A stretch of 64,000 bases of DNA from positions 1,922,001-1,986,000 of the forward strand of contig NZ_SMGE01000001.1 in NCBI RefSeq assembly GCF_004339525.1. Reading direction: 5' to 3'. Shown here piece after piece: positions 1-9,087 of the stretch; the stretch's first letter is position 1, and each line of letters starts with the position of its first letter. Both the position numbers and the translations under genes were made by a program. A model generated the notes under the pieces. It had not been told where the DNA came from. It did no database searches and saw only the letters and a program-made list of their open reading frames with translations. The stretch comes from Flavobacterium sp. 90 (GTDB taxonomy: Bacteria > Bacteroidota > Bacteroidia > Flavobacteriales > Flavobacteriaceae).

Positions 1-348
1 GACCGTTTTTACAGCGATCCAAGACCTAAAACAACCATTCTTGCTGATGCTCCTGATGGTTACGACAACAACAATAGCGCGATTTACTTATCATACGATG
101 GCGAAGGAACAAACGCACTTGCTAAACTGGACACTTACACGCCTGCTGGATTATTCAGCGAACACTACGGTCAAATCCCAATTGGTTTAGCTTGTCACGT
201 GATTTTTGTTACCGAAGATAATGGACAATGGCGCTATGCAATCAAAGCTGTAACCGTTGCTGCCAACGATGTTTACACCTTTACTTTAGCCGAAACAACA
301 GTCGGCACAGAAGCCCAACTAGTAGCTGCAATCAATGCTATTCAGTAA
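1..348 (+). CDS. 3' end of an unidentified protein (partial)
   Basis: The frame is open from the first base of the window and closes at TAA 346-348, giving the last 115 residues of a protein whose start lies outside. The visible part is rich in Asp, Asn, Thr and Ala and contains a segment beginning ILADAPDGYDNNNS and an end reading AQLVAAINAIQ. I recognise no domain, signal peptide or membrane segment in it. A hairpin followed by eight T lies just downstream, so this is probably the last gene of its transcript. Function unknown; I am sure only that it is coding and partial. Confidence 0.75.
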   Translation, partial: DRFYSDPRPKTTILADAPDGYDNNNSAIYLSYDGEGTNALAKLDTYTPAGLFSEHYGQIPIGLACHVIFVTEDNGQWRYAIKAVTVAANDVYTFTLAETTVGTEAQLVAAINAIQ

Positions 349-368
349 CTTACAAAATACTTTTTAAG

Positions 369-400
369 AAAAAGTGGTGATTTGCTCATCACTTTTTTTT
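369..400 (+). terminator. Rho-independent terminator
   Basis: AGTGGTGA and TCATCACT pair (one G-T) around a 5-nt loop and are followed by a run of eight T. It lies 20 nt after the stop of the partial gene at the window start. Confidence 0.8.
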
Positions 401-533
401 ACATTTAATCCAGTTTTAAAATTTAATTCTGATGATTTTCAGAAACTAATCCTGCTATTCGTTACAATCTTTTCCTTCCTAAAGAAGTCAGGAAAAGTAT
501 TTCCACTACTATCAGGGCTAAAAACCACTAGTT

Positions 534-2486
534 ATGAAACCACTATCATCTATCCTCTTTATTCTTTTTTCTATATTCTCTTTTTCACAAACCAAAGTAA
601 AAGACACCATAACCCGAAGAGCCAATATCGTTTTTATTCAAAACGGAAACGCTGTTACTTACAAACCCGAAACGCCGCCATTAATACCAATTGCGGGCGC
701 TCCAAAACCTAGTTATTCGTATTTATGGGAACTTGGCGACGGACATTATAGTAAAGAAACAGAACCCAAACATGTCTATAAAAACAAAGGAACATATACC
801 ACAAGACTTGCCGTAACCAACAATTACGACAACGGAAAACCTCCTGCAACACGACCAAAAAAAGTAGCCATAAACGACATTACCGATACTAACTATAAAG
901 ACATTGCTTCAATCGCAGACCAAAACGGTTTTGCGATTTTAAAGAACTGCGATCCCATTCCGGATCAGGAAATGGTAGTCGTAGTAGGTTATCAAAATAT
1001 GGAGAATTATGTGGCAAGCGGAAAACTGTATTTGTTCTATAATGAGAAACAATTCAAGAGCAATAATTTCGAATTAGTCGATTATAGAACTTATGCTAAC
1101 GAACGCGAAGTAAAAGAAAACACCGTTGCTTCGGTAAACGATCTTGAAGATTCTAATAGATATTTGGCTTCAACCGAAAACACTTTCAAAGCCAAAAAAT
1201 ACAGAAACACAATTACCGAAGAAGATCTCGACGCATCATTATTAAACGCTAATAAAATCTATCATAATGTTTCGGTTTTAGAATTTGACGATGCAAATCC
1301 GGGCGAAACCCGTAATGTATTTTATACTTTTAAAACTACTCCGGAAATGATCAAAGACACCAGCGCAACGGTTACCATGCGTGGTATTTTTGTTCCAAAC
1401 AGAAGTTATAAAAACCATAAAATAAAAAATCTCGAAATGGAAATCGTCACTTCTCACGATCCTAATAAAATGGGCTCAAACGGAAGTTTTATCAATTATA
1501 GATTAGTGCGTTTTAAACGAGTAAATTTCAAAACTCGTTTTCAAAACAACGGTGAAGGTCCGGCAAGAATGATTCGGTTAGAAACTGATATTCCGGATAT
1601 GTTTGACAAGAAAACATTTCAGATTGAAGATATGTATCCAAAATGTCCAATTTGTCCAAAAGGCGAAGAACCAACCGTAAGTTGTCTCGATACAATCATC
1701 AAACAAAAACAGATTTTCTTTACTTTCAAAAATATTTATTTACCCGGAAGCGAACAAAAAAATGTACACGAAAAAGACAGTACAAAAGGTTTTGTTAAAT
1801 ACTCGATGAAGTTCAATGAAGACTTTCATAAAGTAAAAACCCGAAGCCGCACCGCTATTATTTTCGACAAAAACGAACCTATAATTACCAATTATGCCAC
1901 TACCCGATTCCTACCCGGAATTTCGATTGGCGCAAAAGCGGGTTATAACGTTTATCCTGATCTCGAAAAATCGACGAGTTATTTTGTTGGCGCAACAATT
2001 TCGCCTTTTAAATCCTATCGTTTTTATTGGCAAGCCGAATGGATAAATGCTTTGAACAAATATGAAAGTGGTACAACTGTTATCGATCAAACGGTCGTAA
2101 ACCCAAATGGTGTAAAGCAATTTCAGCGCACTACAACGACAACAGAAAACAAAAATGTAAACTGGGAAGTTCCCGTTTTACTGCGTTATAACATTAATAC
2201 TTATATTGGAATTGGCGCCGGAATTCAGGCAAATTTTGACATTTCATCGGAACAAATTGTAAATAAGAAAATTGAAAGTTTCGAAGGAGGAACCGATAAA
2301 ATTGTTATTGATACAAAGACAGAATCAAACTCCGTCAAAAGCGGATTTGATAATTTAAAAACTGGCCTTTTATTTGATTTAACAGCTGGTTTCGCCCGAA
2401 TTGGTCCAAGTTTAGGCGCGCGATATGTGATTAACTTCGAACAAAATTTCAACTATTTTCAGTTTTATGGAATCTGGAAGTTTTGA
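534..2486 (+). CDS. PKD domain / DUF7619-like / outer-membrane beta-barrel protein
   Basis: A 650-residue exported protein. Residues 1-19 form a signal peptide (hydrophobic ILFILFSIFSF, then SQTK). A PKD-like Ig fold follows at about 55-105 (GDGHYS, then HVYKNKGTYT). The middle (about 300-450) has the SHDPNK, FQNNGEGPARMI and IIFDKNEPIITN signatures typical of the DUF7619-type domain seen in many secreted Bacteroidota proteins. The last 200 residues alternate short beta strands with a terminal IWKF and look like an outer-membrane barrel. The combination suggests a surface or periplasm-facing anchor that binds a partner through the PKD domain; no catalytic residues were seen. It precedes the CHAT protease gene on the same strand, 203 bp away. 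The exact role is unknown. Confidence 0.7.
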   Translation: MKPLSSILFILFSIFSFSQTKVKDTITRRANIVFIQNGNAVTYKPETPPLIPIAGAPKPSYSYLWELGDGHYSKETEPKHVYKNKGTYTTRLAVTNNYDNGKPPATRPKKVAINDITDTNYKDIASIADQNGFAILKNCDPIPDQEMVVVVGYQNMENYVASGKLYLFYNEKQFKSNNFELVDYRTYANEREVKENTVASVNDLEDSNRYLASTENTFKAKKYRNTITEEDLDASLLNANKIYHNVSVLEFDDANPGETRNVFYTFKTTPEMIKDTSATVTMRGIFVPNRSYKNHKIKNLEMEIVTSHDPNKMGSNGSFINYRLVRFKRVNFKTRFQNNGEGPARMIRLETDIPDMFDKKTFQIEDMYPKCPICPKGEEPTVSCLDTIIKQKQIFFTFKNIYLPGSEQKNVHEKDSTKGFVKYSMKFNEDFHKVKTRSRTAIIFDKNEPIITNYATTRFLPGISIGAKAGYNVYPDLEKSTSYFVGATISPFKSYRFYWQAEWINALNKYESGTTVIDQTVVNPNGVKQFQRTTTTTENKNVNWEVPVLLRYNINTYIGIGAGIQANFDISSEQIVNKKIESFEGGTDKIVIDTKTESNSVKSGFDNLKTGLLFDLTAGFARIGPSLGARYVINFEQNFNYFQFYGIWKF

Positions 2487-2509
2487 TTTTTTTTCATCAT
2501 TTTTTTTTC

Positions 2510-2655
2510 ACCATATAAGTGATATAAGTTCATATTATCTACTTTGTCTTATGAAATACTAATGTCACCCTGAGCGTCCCGAAGCTTCGGGACGCTCAGA
2601 CGGACAAATACACATCAATAAATTTATTATTATGAACTTATATCACTTATATGGT
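2510..2655. repeat. Nested inverted-repeat element (25-bp arms around a 28-bp palindrome)
   Basis: The 25-bp segment 2510-2534 is the exact reverse complement of 2631-2655. Between them lies a perfect 28-bp palindrome at 2571-2598 with core TCCCGAAGCTTCGGGA. A third copy of the arm, with one mismatch, lies at 2689-2713 and contains the start codon of the next gene. It looks like a small dispersed repeat or MITE-like unit; no transposase is present. Confidence 0.8.
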
Positions 2656-2689
2656 TTAACTTCATTCCAAAATACACGCAAACCTTAAT

Positions 2690-5353
2690 ATGAACTTATA
2701 TAACTTATATGGTTTAATTCTTCTTCTTTTTTGTCTGAATCTGTCAGCGCAGAATCAAGAAGATAAACTCTATAATGCTGTTGATGTTCTTGTCGCAAAT
2801 CCTTCGGCGAAAGCCATAGAAAACTTAAACCTAGTTGAAGCAGATTTTTGGAAGAATCCTAAACCAAAAACCAAAGACGAATTATTGGCAATTGTAGTTT
2901 TAAATTGCAATAAAGCGTATTATGAAAATCAATTCGGGCAAACCGAAAAAGCGATTTTGAGCTATGAGAAAGCCTGGCAAATCTATCAGAAAAACAAACT
3001 CGGGAATTATGATATTATCGAATATTGTCTGAAACCTTTGGGCAATTTATATACTGTTTTGGGCGATTATGACAGCGCCGAAAACACGATCAAACAATAC
3101 TTTTTTATTGTAAATACTTCTAAAAATTATCCTGAAGCTTCAAAACAAAAATTTGCTGCGATTCTTAATTTATCGAATGTTTATCAAAGTTCCGGTAAAA
3201 TTTCTTTGGCAATTGAATTGTTAGAAAGTACTTTAAAAACAGAACAATTATCGAATGTTCAAAAAGGAATTCTTCTGAATAATTTAGGTAATAACTATGT
3301 ATTAAGTTCGGTTGGAAATTTGATGCGTCCAGAAATTTATGATAAGGCCGAAAATGCTTTTAAATCAGTCGGAAATTATCTTAAAAACGAGAAAGGTCAA
3401 ACAGAAACTTTATCTAATTCTTATCGAAATCTTTCGCTTCTAAATCGTCAAAGGCAAAATTTTGAAATTGCATCTTCTTATTTAGAAAAAGCAGAAAAAT
3501 TATTTTTAGAAACAAAAAATCAGCAACCCAGGAAACTCGCAAAACTATATTACGAAAAAGCATTATTACTTTTTGATGAACAAAAATATGATGAAAGTAC
3601 AAAACAAATTCAGGCAATTTTTAAGATTTTGATTCCGAATTACAATTCGAAAAATATGCTGCCGAATCAAAATCAATTGTATGCCGAAACGCTTTTAATG
3701 GATGTTTTGGATTTGCAAGCTGAAATTTTCTTTAGACAAAATCAGTTCAAAAAATCGCTTGAAGCTTTTAGGCTTTCTTTTTATATTGAAGATTTGTTAA
3801 TGAATGTTTTGGTTTATGAAAACTCAAAAATCATTACACAAATCAGAACGCGAAATCGTACCGAAAAATGCATTTCGATTTACGATCAATTATTTAAAAA
3901 GGAAAATAAAATTCAATATCTGGAAGAAGCTTTTCAATTGTCTGAAAGAACAAAATCAGGTATTTTAAAAGGTTATCGTTCAAATATTAAAAATGCTTCT
4001 GCAGAAGAAAAACAGCTTTTACACCAACTTCAAACATTAAATAACAACATTCTAAAAGAGCAGCAAAAAGGAGATTTGGCGAATATTTCCGTTATTAATT
4101 CGGCAATAAAAAAGCAAAATGAATTAATGCTTTCGCTGAAGAAAATCCAAACTGAAAGTTCTAATTATATTCCTGAAAATTGTGACGTAAAAGCACTTTT
4201 ATCAAAACTGGAAAAAGATAAAGCAATATTACTTTACTATTTTATGGGTTCTGAAAATCTTTATTTTTTCATTTTACAGAATAACCGAATTAACCTAAAT
4301 AATATCAACATTACGGACATTGCAATTCCGAAAATTGTACAATTTATAGATTATTTCAACAATGCAAACAACATTACAAACGACATTTCCGGATATAATC
4401 ATTACGGAAATGTGGCTTATAATGTTCTTAAACTACCTCAAAATGCAATCTATAAAAACCTCATCATTGTTCCCGATGGTATTCTAAATTTTCTGCCTTT
4501 TGAAGCTTTGATTACACAAGAATCTTCTACAACGAATTTTGCCAAAATGCATTATTTATTGAATGATTTTAGAATTGCCTATAATAATTCGGCCAGTAAT
4601 TATTTGAATTCAAAACCGGTTTCAAAATCTGAAAAAACAGTTTTAGGAATTTTTCCTATTTTCGAAAAAACACCTTTCGAATTAAGTTATTCTAAAAATG
4701 AATTAGAATCTATCCGAAGCAATTTTAAAGGAAAATATTTAGAAAATTCAGAAGCTAGTTTTTCAAATTTCAAAAATAATGCAAGCAAATATTCTATTTT
4801 GCATTTAAGTACACACGCTTCTTCGGGCGATATTGAAACTCCGGCAAGTATTAAATTTTATGATCAGGAAATCTTATATTCAGAATTATATAACTTGAAT
4901 ATTAATCCGGATTTAGTGGTTTTAAGTGCCTGTGAAACCGGAATTGGAAAACTCTACAAAGCCGAAGGTGCGATGAGCGTCGCAAGAGGTTTTCAGTTTG
5001 CGGGAGCTCAGAATTTAATGTTTTCTTTATGGAAAGTAAACGATTATACGACATCGGTTTTTATGGCGGATTTTTATAAAAACATTAAAAATGACGTTCC
5101 GTATTTTGAAGCTAATTCAAATGCTAAAATTGATTTCTTAAACGACAAATCAATTCCAAATGCTAAGAAATCTCCTTATTACTGGAGTTCTTTTGTGTAT
5201 TATGGCTCTATATCTATGAAAGAAAAATCTGAAAATTATATCTTTTACATCATTAGTTTATTGAGTGTAATTGCTTTATTTTTGATTTTCAATCATTATC
5301 GAAAATGGAAAATCTTCACGAAGTTCTCAAAAAAGAGAAATACAAAAAAATAA
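2690..5353 (+). CDS. TPR-CHAT domain protein (caspase-like peptidase), exported and membrane anchored
   Basis: An 887-residue protein with an N-terminal signal peptide (ILLLFCLNLSAQ), TPR-like helical repeats at about 60-420, a coiled linker to about 500, and a C-terminal CHAT domain at about 570-840. The caspase-type dyad is visible: His709 in HLSTHASSGD and Cys748 in LSACETG. A transmembrane helix (about 855-875) and a basic tail end the protein, so the CHAT domain should face the periplasm. CHAT proteins are clan CD proteases, often with TPR modules that sense a partner. The last 49 bp overlap the next gene, an aspartic protease, which implies coupled translation. The start codon and first residues come from a repeat copy (2689-2713); no later in-frame Met would keep the signal peptide. 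Confidence 0.88.
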   Translation: MNLYNLYGLILLLFCLNLSAQNQEDKLYNAVDVLVANPSAKAIENLNLVEADFWKNPKPKTKDELLAIVVLNCNKAYYENQFGQTEKAILSYEKAWQIYQKNKLGNYDIIEYCLKPLGNLYTVLGDYDSAENTIKQYFFIVNTSKNYPEASKQKFAAILNLSNVYQSSGKISLAIELLESTLKTEQLSNVQKGILLNNLGNNYVLSSVGNLMRPEIYDKAENAFKSVGNYLKNEKGQTETLSNSYRNLSLLNRQRQNFEIASSYLEKAEKLFLETKNQQPRKLAKLYYEKALLLFDEQKYDESTKQIQAIFKILIPNYNSKNMLPNQNQLYAETLLMDVLDLQAEIFFRQNQFKKSLEAFRLSFYIEDLLMNVLVYENSKIITQIRTRNRTEKCISIYDQLFKKENKIQYLEEAFQLSERTKSGILKGYRSNIKNASAEEKQLLHQLQTLNNNILKEQQKGDLANISVINSAIKKQNELMLSLKKIQTESSNYIPENCDVKALLSKLEKDKAILLYYFMGSENLYFFILQNNRINLNNINITDIAIPKIVQFIDYFNNANNITNDISGYNHYGNVAYNVLKLPQNAIYKNLIIVPDGILNFLPFEALITQESSTTNFAKMHYLLNDFRIAYNNSASNYLNSKPVSKSEKTVLGIFPIFEKTPFELSYSKNELESIRSNFKGKYLENSEASFSNFKNNASKYSILHLSTHASSGDIETPASIKFYDQEILYSELYNLNINPDLVVLSACETGIGKLYKAEGAMSVARGFQFAGAQNLMFSLWKVNDYTTSVFMADFYKNIKNDVPYFEANSNAKIDFLNDKSIPNAKKSPYYWSSFVYYGSISMKEKSENYIFYIISLLSVIALFLIFNHYRKWKIFTKFSKKRNTKK

Positions 5354-5742
5354 AATTCAAAGTTACTAAAACGCAACACCTTTTAGTAAAAGCTAAAATC
5401 AATGGTGTTTCCGGAAATTTTATCTTAGATACGGGCGCATCAAATTCCTGCGTTGGGTTTGAGAGTATTGAACTTTTTGAACTAACAGCAAAAAAATCAA
5501 AAACCAAAGCTTCGGGAGCTGGAGGAACGGGCATGAAAACACAGACTTCGGCACATAATAAATTGGAACTCGGAAGTTGGAAAAACACAGATTTTGGGAT
5601 CGTGATTTTTGATCTTTCGCATGTTAATGAAGCTTTAGAATCTTTTAAAGCAAAACCTGTTCATGGTATTATTGGCGCTGATGTTTTGCTTGATGGTAAA
5701 GGAATTATAGATTATTATAATCATTGTTTGTACTTAAAATAA
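5305..5742 (+). CDS. Retropepsin-like aspartic protease (clan AA)
   Basis: A 145-residue single-domain protein with the clan AA catalytic motif LDTGASNS (Asp42), a glycine-rich flap segment (GAGGTGMKT) and the typical hydrophobic-hydrophobic-Gly motif near the end (HGIIGADVL). This matches bacterial retropepsin-like proteases that act as homodimers. No signal peptide is seen, so the location is uncertain; it could be cytoplasmic even though the preceding CHAT protein is exported. The start ATG lies within the last codons of the CHAT gene, a 49-bp overlap in another frame. Substrate unknown. Confidence 0.82.
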   Translation: MENLHEVLKKEKYKKIKFKVTKTQHLLVKAKINGVSGNFILDTGASNSCVGFESIELFELTAKKSKTKASGAGGTGMKTQTSAHNKLELGSWKNTDFGIVIFDLSHVNEALESFKAKPVHGIIGADVLLDGKGIIDYYNHCLYLK

Positions 5743-5786
5743 GAAAATATAAATTTTCCCATTCTAAACTTTTGAATTGGATACAT

Positions 5787-5823
5787 AAAAAAAAATCCCA
5801 AACTCCTTTCGGAATTTGGGACT
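5787..5823 (-). terminator. Terminator between convergent genes
   Basis: TCCCAAACTCC and GGAATTTGGGA form a stem with a TTTC loop. Read on the minus strand the hairpin is followed by nine T, so it mainly terminates the efflux operon; it may also stop the converging aspartic-protease transcript. Confidence 0.82.
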
Positions 5824-5845
5824 TTTCAATCTAAAATTAAATCAA

Positions 5846-8800
5846 TTAATGGGTATGTTTAGGATTAAAACCGTCTTCGCTTAATTCGGTGTGCACATAA
5901 TCTGCAACCATTTCAGCTTCGTAATCGATTTTCTCTCCTTTAGATAATCTGCGAATAATACCTTCCATAATTTGGTAAATTACAGGAACTACAATCAAGG
6001 TTAGGAATAATGAAGAAATTAATCCTCCGATAATTACCCAAGCCAATCCGTTTTTCCATTCAGCTCCTGCTCCAGATGCTAATGCAATTGGAAACATACC
6101 AAATACCATCGCAATTGTTGTCATCAAAATCGGACGTAAACGAGCGTGATTTGCCTGAATTAATGCCGTTCTGATTGATTCTCCTGCTGCTCTTCGTTGG
6201 TTAGTGTAATCGACCAACATAATCGCATTCTTACACACCAGACCAATCAACATGATGATACCTAAAATGGTAAAGATATTTAATGAGTTATTTGTTAATG
6301 CTAATGCTAATAAGGCTCCAATAAACGAAAGCGGAATAGCAAACAATACTACAAACGGGTGAACAAAACTGTCGTACAAACTCACCATTACAAGGTAAAC
6401 CAAAATAATAGCGGCTAATAAAGCGATTCCTAAAGTACCAAATCCTTCAGATTGGTTTTCTTGGTCACCACCCCAAATATAATTTACTCCAGCTGGTTTT
6501 TTCAATTTATCCAGCTTTTTCTGCCAGATTCCAACAATTGTTCCTGAAGGAACCCCAACATTTTGTCCTTTTACAGTTACAGAAGCTGATTTGTCTCTAC
6601 GCTCTAACTGGCTAGGTCCTGAACCTTCTGTAATATCAGCAAATTGAGATAACTTAATTTGTTGTCCTGCTGCATTGATGAAAATCAAATTACTTACATC
6701 TGTAATACTTTTTCTGTCGAATGCATTGTATCTAATATTGATATCATACTCATATTCTCCGGCTCTGTATTTACCATCTGTGTTTCCACTAAAAGCAGTT
6801 TGCATCGTTAAACCAACTGTTTGAAGTGTTAAACCTAAAGCAGCCATTTTATCGCGATCTACTTTTACGTTTACCTCAGGGTTTCCGTCTTCAACTGTTA
6901 ATTTGATCTCAGTTGTTCCCGGAATTGTACGTAATTCTGCTTCAGCTTGTTTAGCAAATGCCATCGCCGCTTCTGTAGAAGGACCAGTTACAATTAATCC
7001 TAAAGTTGCATCTTCAGCAGTTCCTAAGATACCTACAGGAACCGTTTTAACTTTTGCACCAACAAGTACTTTTTCAAGTTTACGTTTGATTTTTGCTGCG
7101 TAAACGTTAGCATCATCAGTACGATCCTTTTGTTCGATCATTTTTACGTCAATCTCAGCTTTGTAAGCCGTAGCTTGCGATGCTCCAAAACCTTCTGAGG
7201 TTTGTCCTACCGTTGTAATTTGACTGTGAACATATTCCTGAGATTTCAAGTAAGCTTCGGCTTTTTGCGTCATGAAGTTCGTTTGTTCTAACGAAGCATC
7301 TTTTGGCATTTCGATCTGAACTAAGAATTCACCACTATCAGAAGAAGCGAAAAACTCTCCTCCAATAAAGCCTCCAAGCCCAAAAATAGATCCAAAGAAT
7401 AATATCAATACAAGAATTACTGTTTTACCGTAATTATCCAAACACCAAGTCAATAAGACAGAAATCCAGTTAGTGAAACGTGTTAAATAATCTTCGAAAC
7501 CAAGAATAATTCTTCCAAATAAATTTTTTCCTTCAATATGCTCTAATTTACCATAACGAGATGATAACCAAGGAATAATAGTAAACGAAGCTAAAAGTGA
7601 AAGTAAAGTTGATATAATTACCGTAACACAAAATTGCGTAATAATATTAGATACTAAACCTGAACTCATCGCAATAGGCAAGAACACAACCACAATTACT
7701 AATGTAATCGAAGTTACCGTTCCACCAATTTCTGCTGTTCCATCATAAGAAGCACGAATTCGGTTTTTACCCATTTCCATATGCCTGTAAATATTCTCGA
7801 GGACCACAATCGCATCATCGACCAGAATACCTACAACCAGAGATAATCCAAGTAAACTCATTAAGTTTAATGTGTATCCCATTAAATAAATACCAATAAA
7901 GGTAGCGATCAAAGATGCCGGAATAGAAACCATTACAATCAATGAGTTTCTAATACTGTGCAAGAAAAACAACATTACTAATGCTACCAGAACTACCGCA
8001 ATTAATAAATCGTGAACTACAGAATCTGCAGCTTCAAGAGTAAAAATAGTACTGTCTTTTGCAACTTCTAATTTTAGTTGATTGTCTTTGTAATCCTTTT
8101 CAAGAATTGCAATTGTTTTCAATAATTGCTCACTTACCGCAACCGCATTTGCATCAGATTGTTTTACGATTTGTAAAACGATCGCACTTTTTTGATCTAC
8201 ACGTGATATTTTTTCAGCAATTTTTTGAGTATCCTGAACATCTGCAATATCACTTAAACGAACCTGAATTCCGTTTTGAGACGAAACAACTAAGTTTCTT
8301 AATTCTGTAACACTTTTATATTTACCCGCTAAACGAATTAATATTTTTTGATTACGAGTTTGAATGTTTCCTGTTGGGAAATCTAAATTCGAAGTCAAAA
8401 TGTTTTGTTGTACCTGAGGAACAGAAAGTCCGTAACCCTGCATTTTTAATGCATCTAGGTTTACCTGAATTTCACGTTCAGATCCACCAATAATATTTAC
8501 CTGAGCTACACCTTGTACACGAGATAAAATAGGCGCAATTTTTTTGTCAATTAAGTCATAAAAAGCTGCTTCGTCCATTTTTCCATTGGCACCAAGCGTC
8601 ATAATTGGTAAATCACTCAGCGAGAATTTGGTCAGTGCCGGTGTTTTAACATCATCTGGCAAATCACTAATTATGGCGTTTATTTTTCGCTGCGCATCAT
8701 TCAAAGAGAAATCGACTTTTGCATTTGATGTCAGTGTAATCGAAACAATAGATAAACTCTCGTATGATTTTGAGTCAATTTTCTTAACATTCTCCAGCGA

Positions 8801-9016
8801 TGCAATCGCATCTTCAATTTTCTTGGTTACCGTATTTTCTACCTCACTTGGAGAAGCTCCCGGATAAACTGTAGAAATTGTAATAACGTTTTGTTCAAAT
8901 TTCGGGATCAGCTCATAACCTAACTGGCTGTAGCTGAACAATCCACCAAGTATTAGAATTGTAAACAATACAATTACTAACGACGGACGTTTTATGGATA
9001 TTTCGGCTAATTTCAT
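5846..9016 (-). CDS. RND efflux transporter permease (AcrB/MexB-type)
   Basis: A 1056-residue inner-membrane proton-drug antiporter. Twelve transmembrane helices can be placed, with an N-terminal helix at about 11-31, a block at about 335-545, and a C-terminal block at about 860-1030, separated by two large periplasmic loops. The proton-relay acidic pair is present in TM4 (Asp400-Asp401 in GILVDDAIVVLENIYRH). The C-terminal part has the GIIMLIGLVCKNAIMLVD motif. It is the last gene of a tetR-tolC-hlyD-RND operon and should form a tripartite pump with the two genes before it. Substrate cannot be read from the sequence; absence of a Met/Cys-rich tail argues weakly against a metal pump. Confidence 0.93.
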   Translation of the reverse strand: MKLAEISIKRPSLVIVLFTILILGGLFSYSQLGYELIPKFEQNVITISTVYPGASPSEVENTVTKKIEDAIASLENVKKIDSKSYESLSIVSITLTSNAKVDFSLNDAQRKINAIISDLPDDVKTPALTKFSLSDLPIMTLGANGKMDEAAFYDLIDKKIAPILSRVQGVAQVNIIGGSEREIQVNLDALKMQGYGLSVPQVQQNILTSNLDFPTGNIQTRNQKILIRLAGKYKSVTELRNLVVSSQNGIQVRLSDIADVQDTQKIAEKISRVDQKSAIVLQIVKQSDANAVAVSEQLLKTIAILEKDYKDNQLKLEVAKDSTIFTLEAADSVVHDLLIAVVLVALVMLFFLHSIRNSLIVMVSIPASLIATFIGIYLMGYTLNLMSLLGLSLVVGILVDDAIVVLENIYRHMEMGKNRIRASYDGTAEIGGTVTSITLVIVVVFLPIAMSSGLVSNIITQFCVTVIISTLLSLLASFTIIPWLSSRYGKLEHIEGKNLFGRIILGFEDYLTRFTNWISVLLTWCLDNYGKTVILVLILFFGSIFGLGGFIGGEFFASSDSGEFLVQIEMPKDASLEQTNFMTQKAEAYLKSQEYVHSQITTVGQTSEGFGASQATAYKAEIDVKMIEQKDRTDDANVYAAKIKRKLEKVLVGAKVKTVPVGILGTAEDATLGLIVTGPSTEAAMAFAKQAEAELRTIPGTTEIKLTVEDGNPEVNVKVDRDKMAALGLTLQTVGLTMQTAFSGNTDGKYRAGEYEYDINIRYNAFDRKSITDVSNLIFINAAGQQIKLSQFADITEGSGPSQLERRDKSASVTVKGQNVGVPSGTIVGIWQKKLDKLKKPAGVNYIWGGDQENQSEGFGTLGIALLAAIILVYLVMVSLYDSFVHPFVVLFAIPLSFIGALLALALTNNSLNIFTILGIIMLIGLVCKNAIMLVDYTNQRRAAGESIRTALIQANHARLRPILMTTIAMVFGMFPIALASGAGAEWKNGLAWVIIGGLISSLFLTLIVVPVIYQIMEGIIRRLSKGEKIDYEAEMVADYVHTELSEDGFNPKHTH

Positions 9017-9087
9017 ATATTTTGCTTTAGGCTTTAGGCTCTAGGCAATAAGCTTAATGCTTACAGCCTATAGCTTAATGCTTTAAA
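9017..9087. repeat. Repetitive spacer inside the efflux operon
   Basis: The 71-nt gap between the adaptor and permease genes is made of short near-repeats, such as GCTTTAGGCTTTAGGCTCTA followed by imperfect inverted copies (TAAGCTTAATGC, GCCTATAGC). The other gaps of this operon are only 9-10 nt. It can fold into a hairpin in the mRNA. Confidence 0.6.

Noticed and set aside
374..712. A plus-strand frame overlapping the start of the PKD protein gene
   Set aside because: It begins in the terminator region, has no recognisable protein features, and overlaps a gene with a clear signal peptide.
2633..2689. 18-codon frame upstream of the CHAT gene as a regulatory leader peptide
   Set aside because: It comes from the copied repeat arm; there is no run of regulatory codons and no attenuator hairpin. 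It is reported only as part of the repeat finding.
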